Of a stretch of 17,668 nt of DNA, positions 13,871-17,668 are shown piece after piece (the first letter of the stretch is position 1; every line of letters starts with the position of its first letter). The notes beneath the pieces were generated by a model, which saw nothing but the letters and a program-made list of their open reading frames with translations, was not told where the DNA came from and did no database searches. Source of the stretch: Peptococcaceae bacterium UBA2264 (GTDB lineage Bacteria > Bacillota > Desulfitobacteriia > Desulfitobacteriales > Desulfitobacteriaceae); NCBI GenBank assembly GCA_002347475.1, contig DDXI01000120.1:12179-29846 (forward strand). The letters are read 5' to 3'. The translations under genes and the position numbers were made by a program.

Positions 13871-14083
13871 GTGAAGCCAAAAATTATTACTATCGTAGGC
13901 ATTGTGCTGTTTTTCTTTATTATCCTGGCCCAAAACGCAAATGTTGTTACTATCAATCTCTTATTTTAGAAAGTCAGAGCACTTCAGTTTGTTCTTATCG
14001 TTATCGCTGTCTCGATTGGCTTTATCATTGGTTATATAACATCTGGAATCCTTAAAGGTAGAAGAAGTGATAAAGTACAATAA
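13871..14083 (+). pseudogene. LapA-domain membrane protein interrupted by TAG
   Basis: Starting at GTG 13871, 5 bp after a strong AGGGGGTGA site, the frame encodes MKPKIITIVGIVLFFFIILA, then QNANVVTINLLF, then a TAG at 13967-13969 (codon 33). It continues in the same frame with KVRALQFVLIVIAVSIGFIIGYI and a basic end KGRRSDKVQ before TAA at 14081. This is the full two-helix plan of LapA/DUF1049 proteins (about 70 residues): TM1, an N-x-x-x-V-T-I-N-x-x-F linker, TM2 and a charged tail. Family members usually have Trp right after that Phe, so TGG to TAG is the likely change. Both sides of the stop are well preserved, so the mutation is recent, the codon is read through, or the base is a sequencing error. 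LapA-domain proteins in E. coli work in LPS assembly, a role not expected in a Firmicute. Confidence 0.8.
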
Positions 14084-14102
14084 TCTTTATAAAGTATAAG
14101 CC

Positions 14103-15605
14103 TCACTTGCCCAAAATACGCTGGAGTACACGCAGGAAAAATGGCTTTCTTGGGTTAGTATCCTGATTCAGGACAACCTCTGGGTTTCGCTTGGCAGGGG
14201 CCATTTCGGTGCCGTTATAATAGGGTGGCATGGATTTGGCGATTGTCTGGACTGGTTTTGCCTGCCTGGCAGGCTGCACGGGAGAAATTCTGTGGGCTGT
14301 TTTATGGTCCGTATAAACAGAACCCGACCGATTTCTGTACTCCTTAAAGTGTTGAGGAGGCTTTGTCGGAGAAGGCTTCTGCAGAGTTCTATTAAAGTTT
14401 GGTTCCGAAGCAGCTTGAGACGGCTTGAACTTTTGCGAGTTCAGCTTTAGCCATTTCTCAGTTTCAGCCCTGTGCTCGTTAAAATAGTCCTCCGAGGGTA
14501 ATTTAGCCTCAGCAATCAGAGACCCGATATGCTCTTCTATCTCATAGAGGTCCATAATCTCATCGCTTGTAACCAAAGTAATGGCGTGGCCGCCATGACC
14601 AGCTCTGCCGGTACGCCCAATCCTGTGTACATAGCTGTCTTTCTCATGAGGGACATCATAATTGATCACTAAGGACAAACAGTCGATATGAATACCGCGG
14701 GCGGCAACATCTGTGGCTACCAACAAAGGAAACTCACCTTGCTTGAACTGTTCGATGGTCTTCATCCGCTTTCCTTGGGGAATCTCCCCGTGTAAGGCCT
14801 GGGAAGCATACCCCTTTCGGGATAAAAAGATTTGAACCTGATCGACAGCTCTGCGCGTGTTGCAGAAAATTATACAGCTTTCAGGTCGTTCAGCAAGAAG
14901 CAGACGGTTCAGATGCATGCGTTTTTCGTTCTGATTTACAAGGTAGTAAACTTGTTGGATAGTATCCACTGTTTTGGTCTGCGATTCAATCTCGATAGTT
15001 TCTGGATATTTCATGTGCTCTTTGCAAATTTTTCGGATTTCAGTGGGTATGGTGGCTGAGAAAAGCAGAGTTATCCTATCCTTGGGCAGGGTTTTAATAA
15101 TTTTTACAACTTGATCGATAAAACCCATGTCCAGCATTCTGTCAGCTTCATCAAGTACCAGGAAGCGGAGATGCTTGGTTACCAGATTCCTGTGACTTAT
15201 ATGATCAAATACCCGGCCCGGTGTTCCGGTAACAATGGAAACGCCCTTATTAAGGGTTTGAATTTCAACATTCATATTGTGCTGTCCGTATACAGCTGTT
15301 GTCCGGTGCTGAAGATGCTTGGACATCTGTTGGAGATCGCTGTTAACCTGGACTGCCAGTTCCCGTGTTGGTGTGAGAATCAGACCCTGGGGTCCCGCAG
15401 CTTTGGGATCGGTCATTTGCAGGATGGGTACGCCAAAAACAGCGGTCTTGCCACTGCCCGTTTTAGAAATGACGATCAGATCCTGTTGCTTCAGAATATA
15501 AGGGATAGCCTTGCTCTGTACCTCTGTAGGTGTTTCAAAGCCCATCTCTTTAAGAGATTCTAGGATAGGAAGCGAGATACTCAGATCATTGAAACTATTT
15601 ATCAT
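14103..15605 (-). CDS. DEAD-box ATP-dependent RNA helicase
   Basis: This 500-residue helicase should unwind RNA duplexes with ATP, in ribosome assembly, RNA decay or cold adaptation. The motifs are in order: Q motif (Phe5, Gln30), motif I SKTGSGKT (47-54), Ia PTREL (79-83), Ib TPGR (128-131), II DEAD (152-155), III SAT (183-185), IV IIFCNT (245-250), V ATDVAARGIHI (297-307) and VI HRIGRTGR (327-334). The usual GG motif is YGQHN here. After about residue 390 comes a 110-residue basic, Pro/Gln/Ser-rich tail ending in FFLRVLQRILGK, typical of RNA-binding extensions that vary between paralogs. It lacks the RNA-binding domain of DbpA/CshA-type ends as far as I can see. It is convergent with the LapA-like gene, 19 bp apart, with no obvious terminator between. 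A TATAAT with TG extension (plus 15638-15646) lies about 35 bp upstream. Confidence 0.93.
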   Translation of the reverse strand: MINSFNDLSISLPILESLKEMGFETPTEVQSKAIPYILKQQDLIVISKTGSGKTAVFGVPILQMTDPKAAGPQGLILTPTRELAVQVNSDLQQMSKHLQHRTTAVYGQHNMNVEIQTLNKGVSIVTGTPGRVFDHISHRNLVTKHLRFLVLDEADRMLDMGFIDQVVKIIKTLPKDRITLLFSATIPTEIRKICKEHMKYPETIEIESQTKTVDTIQQVYYLVNQNEKRMHLNRLLLAERPESCIIFCNTRRAVDQVQIFLSRKGYASQALHGEIPQGKRMKTIEQFKQGEFPLLVATDVAARGIHIDCLSLVINYDVPHEKDSYVHRIGRTGRAGHGGHAITLVTSDEIMDLYEIEEHIGSLIAEAKLPSEDYFNEHRAETEKWLKLNSQKFKPSQAASEPNFNRTLQKPSPTKPPQHFKEYRNRSGSVYTDHKTAHRISPVQPARQAKPVQTIAKSMPPYYNGTEMAPAKRNPEVVLNQDTNPRKPFFLRVLQRILGK

Positions 15606-15637
15606 TATTATCTTCTTTCTTTATTACGAGATATTTA

Positions 15638-15646
15638 ATTATATCA
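15638..15646 (-). promoter_or_regulatory. Extended -10 promoter of the helicase gene
   Basis: On the minus strand TGATATAAT (plus 15638-15646) is a perfect extended -10 element, about 33 bp before the helicase start codon. A weak TGGAAC lies at the -35 distance. The divergent arsR at 15792 shares this intergenic region. Confidence 0.55.
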
Positions 15647-15791
15647 TTTGCAGCTGATTTGTTCCATGCAAGGGTTGAGGTGACATCACAGAGCAAATAT
15701 TTGTTTCCTGTTAAATATTATTTCAGACTGATAGTTTAAGATTTTAAGTTATAGTACATTATATCGAAATTTTTGAATGCGAGGTATTAAA

Positions 15792-16118
15792 ATGGAAGAT
15801 TACGTTGAAGGGGCAAAAATATTTAAAACACTGGGTGATCCGAAACGAGTAATGATTGTTGATATGCTCTCCTGCGGCGAGCTTTGTGCCTGTATGATAT
15901 TGGACAAGTTTGAAATGTCTCAATCCACTCTGTCTTATCATATGAATCTCTTGTGCAAATGCGGGCTTGTCAAAGCCAGAAACAAGGGAAAATGGACATA
16001 TTATTCACAAAATGCTGAGGTTGTTAAGGAAATAGAACAGCTTTTACATAACATTACTTCTGATACTGAGGATTGTATCTGTAAAGGAAATAATATAGAT
16101 ACATGTGATGCAATATGA
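15792..16118 (+). CDS. arsR: ArsR-family repressor of the disrupted acr3 operon
   Basis: ATG 15792 is used because GAGGT lies 6 bp upstream; ATG 15777 in the same frame overlaps that site. The product has 108 residues. LGDPKRVMIVDML (14-26) and SQSTLSYHMNLLCKCGLV (43-60) form the winged-helix core. The sensor motif ELCACMIL carries Cys32 and Cys34, with Cys28 just before; Cys55, Cys57, Cys95, Cys97 and Cys105 are also present. This thiol-rich pattern fits an As(III) sensor. It is a paralog of the ArsR at 3500. Its stop codon overlaps the next gene's ATG (ATGA), showing translational coupling to acr3. An ATATCGA half-site at 15761-15767, matching the palindrome upstream of the first arsR, may be its operator; the second half is poorly conserved. 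Confidence 0.88.
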   Translation: MEDYVEGAKIFKTLGDPKRVMIVDMLSCGELCACMILDKFEMSQSTLSYHMNLLCKCGLVKARNKGKWTYYSQNAEVVKEIEQLLHNITSDTEDCICKGNNIDTCDAI

Positions 16119-16562
16119 GCAAAAATAAGAACATTGGTATTCGATTTTTCGAGAAATATCCATCCCCATTGCCATACTTATCTGGATCATGATTTACCCA
16201 ATGATGATGAAGGTGGATTTTCAATCTATCTCCAGGGTAATGCCATCTTAAATAAACCGCTGAACGTTTTGATGATCGCCGTGCCGCTTGTCCTCCAGAA
16301 TGTGCTGACTTCCGCTTTCGCTTATCTGACATGCCAAAAGTTCAAGCAGCCTCATAATATAGCTGCACCTGCCGCACTCATCGGGGCATCAGACTTTTTT
16401 GAACTAGCGGCAGCAGTTGCTATTACTCTTTTTGGTGCGGTCTCCCCCGTTGTGCTTGTTACTACGGTAGGAGTGCTTACAGAAGTTCCAGTTATGCTGA
16501 TACTTGTGAAATTGGTTAATAAAACCAAGCATTGGTTTCCAGAGCCAACAACAGAAAGTTAA
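16115..16562 (+). pseudogene. acr3: acr3 arsenite efflux permease with two internal deletions
   Basis: Three pieces of an Acr3 permease survive in three frames. From ATG 16115, MSKNKNIGIRFFEKY is the normal N-terminus, after which the frame is lost. From about 16159 another frame reads SIPIAILIWIMIYPMMMKVDFQSI (second membrane region of Acr3). From about 16230 a third frame reads QGNAILNKPLNVLMIAVPLVLQN and continues through IAAPAALIGASDFFELAAAV to VNKTKHWFPEP, the intact C-terminal third. Normal Acr3 is about 350 residues with ten helices. Here about 30 residues after FEKY and about 200 residues after FQSI are missing, including the helix with the catalytic cysteine. The protein cannot function as a pump. 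The ATGA overlap with arsR is preserved, so this was an arsR-acr3 operon. Confidence 0.88.
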
Positions 16563-16677
16563 TAATTATTAAGAAGATATTAATATGGGAAAGGGTATTT
16601 AAATCAGGTAGATCACAATGGTATCAGCAACGTGTGAACAGAATCAGTTCAAAATCCTGGGACAGGATTAAAATTAA

Positions 16678-16730
16678 TAAGAACCGCTGATCGTATGACA
16701 AAAGGAGAGGTCTTTGACTAGCGGTTCTTA
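16678..16730. repeat. Perfect 11-bp inverted repeat with 31-nt loop
   Basis: TAAGAACCGCT (16678-16688) and AGCGGTTCTTA (16720-16730) are exact complements. A smaller hairpin, AATCCTG (16653-16659) with CAGGATT (16663-16669), lies just upstream. Either could end the disrupted acr3 transcript, although no T-tract follows. The loop contains AAAGGAGAGG but no open frame. Confidence 0.45.
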
Positions 16731-16766
16731 AATTATTGCTATAACTTGAAGACATTTAAAAAACAG

Positions 16767-16795
16767 TTGCCAGAACATGGTGATTGTATTAAGAT
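16767..16795 (+). promoter_or_regulatory. Sigma-A promoter of the arsR-permease operon
   Basis: TTGCCA (16767-16772) and TAAGAT (16790-16795) are separated by exactly 17 bp. Transcription would start close to 16801, inside the palindromes listed next, as expected for ArsR autorepression. Confidence 0.6.
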
Positions 16796-16796
16796 G

Positions 16797-16836
16797 TATA
16801 TAAACATAAGCTTATATAATGAACAATCTATATAAG
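16797..16836. promoter_or_regulatory. Two overlapping palindromes, probable ArsR operators
   Basis: TATATAA (16797-16803) and TTATATA (16812-16818) form a 7-8-7 inverted repeat. CTTATATA (16811-16818) and TATATAAG (16829-16836) form an 8-10-8 repeat that shares the middle arm and reaches into the ribosome binding site. A 10-bp palindrome ATAAGCTTAT (16806-16815) lies inside. Three spaced TATATAA half-sites directly after the promoter suggest binding of two ArsR dimers. The sequence differs from the ATATCGA site upstream of the first arsR, so this repressor has its own specificity. Confidence 0.55.
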
Positions 16837-16849
16837 GAGAGTGAGAAAT

Positions 16850-17230
16850 ATGATTCAGCAAACCGTCAAGGTACTAAAAGCGCTGGGTGAACCGACCAGG
16901 CTGGCTATTCTGAAGTTTTTATCTATGCAGGAATTATGCATCTGCGAACTTACGGCAGTATTGGCAATAAGTCAGCCGCGGGTTTCCCAGCATATAAAAG
17001 TTCTAAAAAAAACTGGTCTGGTCAAGGAACGCAAAGACAAGCAAAAAAGTTATTATAGGGTTAATATTGCAGTATTAAATGGAGCAGTTATTGAACCATT
17101 TCAGGCTTTCCTCCAATCCGACCCTGATTTATTGCCGGAATTAACTGAAGAGTTCCAGAGATTTCGTCAGTTAGACAGTAACCAGGAGGTTCAGGATTGT
17201 AAAGCAGAGTGCCGGATAACAGCGATTTAG
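16850..17230 (+). CDS. ArsR-family repressor upstream of an ArsP-type permease
   Basis: Starting at ATG 16850, 8 bp after AAGGAGAG, this gives 126 residues; the in-frame GTG 16841 overlaps the ribosome binding site. LGEPTRLAILKFL (12-24) and SQPRVSQHIKVLKKTGLV (41-58) define the winged helix, and KDKQKSYYRV is the wing. The sensor motif QELCICEL carries Cys30 and Cys32, and two more cysteines (Cys117, Cys121) lie in the C-terminal tail. That pair of CxC plus distal cysteines is compatible with an As(III) or methylarsenite site. It is more distant from the other two ArsR proteins in the window (SQPRVSQH instead of SQxTLSYH). It lies 45 bp upstream of the permease gene, with no terminator between, so the two are probably one operon. 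Confidence 0.88.
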   Translation: MIQQTVKVLKALGEPTRLAILKFLSMQELCICELTAVLAISQPRVSQHIKVLKKTGLVKERKDKQKSYYRVNIAVLNGAVIEPFQAFLQSDPDLLPELTEEFQRFRQLDSNQEVQDCKAECRITAI

Positions 17231-17275
17231 AAAAACAGTATATGGAACAGTCATAATTATTATGGGGGTGAGCGC

Positions 17276-17668
17276 ATGCAAATATTTTCCTGGCTTAATG
17301 ACCAATTATTGAAAATGGAATGGCTGTATAATTTAGTCCAGGTACTGGTAGAAAAAGTCTTCCATCTGGATATGAGTACCAGAATAGGCGGTAGTGTGCA
17401 TTTTTTCATCTATGATATTATTAAGATATTTATCCTGCTGATCGTACTGATTTTTGCGATATCCTATATGCAGAGTTATTTTCCGCCGGAGAGAAGCAGA
17501 CGTATTTTGGGACGATTCGGCGGTATTTCCGGGAATATATTGGGGGCTTTGCTGGGTACGATTACACCCTTTTGCTCCTGTTCCTCTATTCCCTTGTTTA
17601 TAGGTTTTACCAGCGCCGGCTTACCGCTGGGGGTCACCTTCTCCTTTCTGTTGTCTTCGCCTTTGGTC
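17276..17668 (+). CDS. ArsP/DUF318-type permease, partial (cut by window end)
   Basis: The first 131 residues are present from ATG 17276, preceded by GGGGGTGAG. After an N-terminal stretch of about 40 residues comes a first membrane helix (about 46-65). A basic loop PERSRRILGRFGG follows, then a second hydrophobic stretch leading to TPFCSCSSIPLFIGFTSAGLPLGVTFSFLLSSP (97-129). The P-F-C-S-C-S and G-x-P-L-G blocks are the signature of permease family PF03773, which includes the trivalent organoarsenical exporter ArsP and related uncharacterised transporters. The upstream arsR supports a role in arsenic or other thiophilic metalloid export. The last helices lie outside the window, so the fine assignment (ArsP proper, YraQ-like, or a thioredoxin-associated variant) is open. 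Confidence 0.85.
   Translation, partial: MQIFSWLNDQLLKMEWLYNLVQVLVEKVFHLDMSTRIGGSVHFFIYDIIKIFILLIVLIFAISYMQSYFPPERSRRILGRFGGISGNILGALLGTITPFCSCSSIPLFIGFTSAGLPLGVTFSFLLSSPLV

Noticed and set aside
13849..14055. 68-residue open frame overlapping the LapA-like gene
   Set aside because: It is cysteine- and tyrosine-rich without domains. The +1 frame carries the LapA pattern and the ribosome binding site.
15111..15563. 150-codon plus-strand open frame opposite the helicase gene
   Set aside because: It is antisense to the conserved helicase motifs I, Ia and DEAD; its composition is explained by the opposite strand and it has no start signal.
15676..15690. GTGACATCAC near 15680 as a regulator site
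   Set aside because: It is only a 4-bp imperfect inverted repeat with no supporting context.
16134..16562. Treating 16134-16562 as an intact 142-residue membrane protein
   Set aside because: Only the part from about 16230 matches Acr3. The first 30 residues are out-of-frame acr3 remnants, and the true start is the ATG at 16115 in another frame.

Overview
The window looks like a chromosomal segment of a low- to mid-GC anaerobic Firmicute of class Clostridia. A relative of Desulfosporosinus, Desulfitobacterium or Dehalobacter (Peptococcaceae-like) is plausible, but this is inferred from gene content and is not proven. Supporting signs are strong AGGAGG-type ribosome binding sites, sigma-A type promoters, many intrinsic terminators, cell-wall-binding repeat 2 (CWB2) proteins, a VanW domain, a class I c-di-GMP riboswitch and arsR/arsM/acr3 genes. 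No rRNA, tRNA, CRISPR array or intact transposase was seen.

Layout. (1) 1-2.6 kb is decayed: a secreted-protein gene broken into two frames (387-1662) and a HEAT-repeat protein gene broken by what looks like one extra base (1777-2599). A 19-bp hairpin lies between them. (2) 2.9-4.8 kb holds a GNAT acetyltransferase, then an arsR-arsM operon with its own promoter, palindromic operator and terminator. (3) 5.1-8.97 kb holds two co-oriented paralogous secreted proteins with three CWB2 repeats each. The first ends in a VanW domain; the second ends in a second Ig-like domain and an extra beta-rich module. (4) 9.0-12.7 kb is a set of single genes: a pRiA4b ORF-3-like protein, a crotonase resembling methylmalonyl-CoA decarboxylase, a lipoprotein, a small eight-cysteine protein on the minus strand and a small clostridial hypothetical protein. 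(5) 12.7-13.7 kb holds a promoter, c-di-GMP-I riboswitch, switchable terminator and a response regulator whose LytTR domain is cut short. (6) 13.87-15.6 kb holds a LapA-like membrane protein gene with an in-frame TAG, convergent with a DEAD-box RNA helicase. (7) 15.8-17.67 kb holds a second arsR translationally coupled to a twice-deleted acr3 pseudogene, then a third arsR followed by an ArsP/DUF318-type permease that runs off the window.

How the genes may work together. The two ends of the window are linked by arsenic biology. ArsM has its three expected arsenite-binding cysteines. The Acr3 arsenite pump is destroyed. A permease of the family that includes the organoarsenical exporter ArsP sits behind another ArsR. 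This fits a shift from direct As(III) efflux to methylation plus export of methylated arsenic, but that is inference. The other regulatory highlight is the c-di-GMP switch on an odd response regulator. At least four genes carry frameshifts, deletions or a nonsense codon, so either this region is decaying or the assembly has errors.
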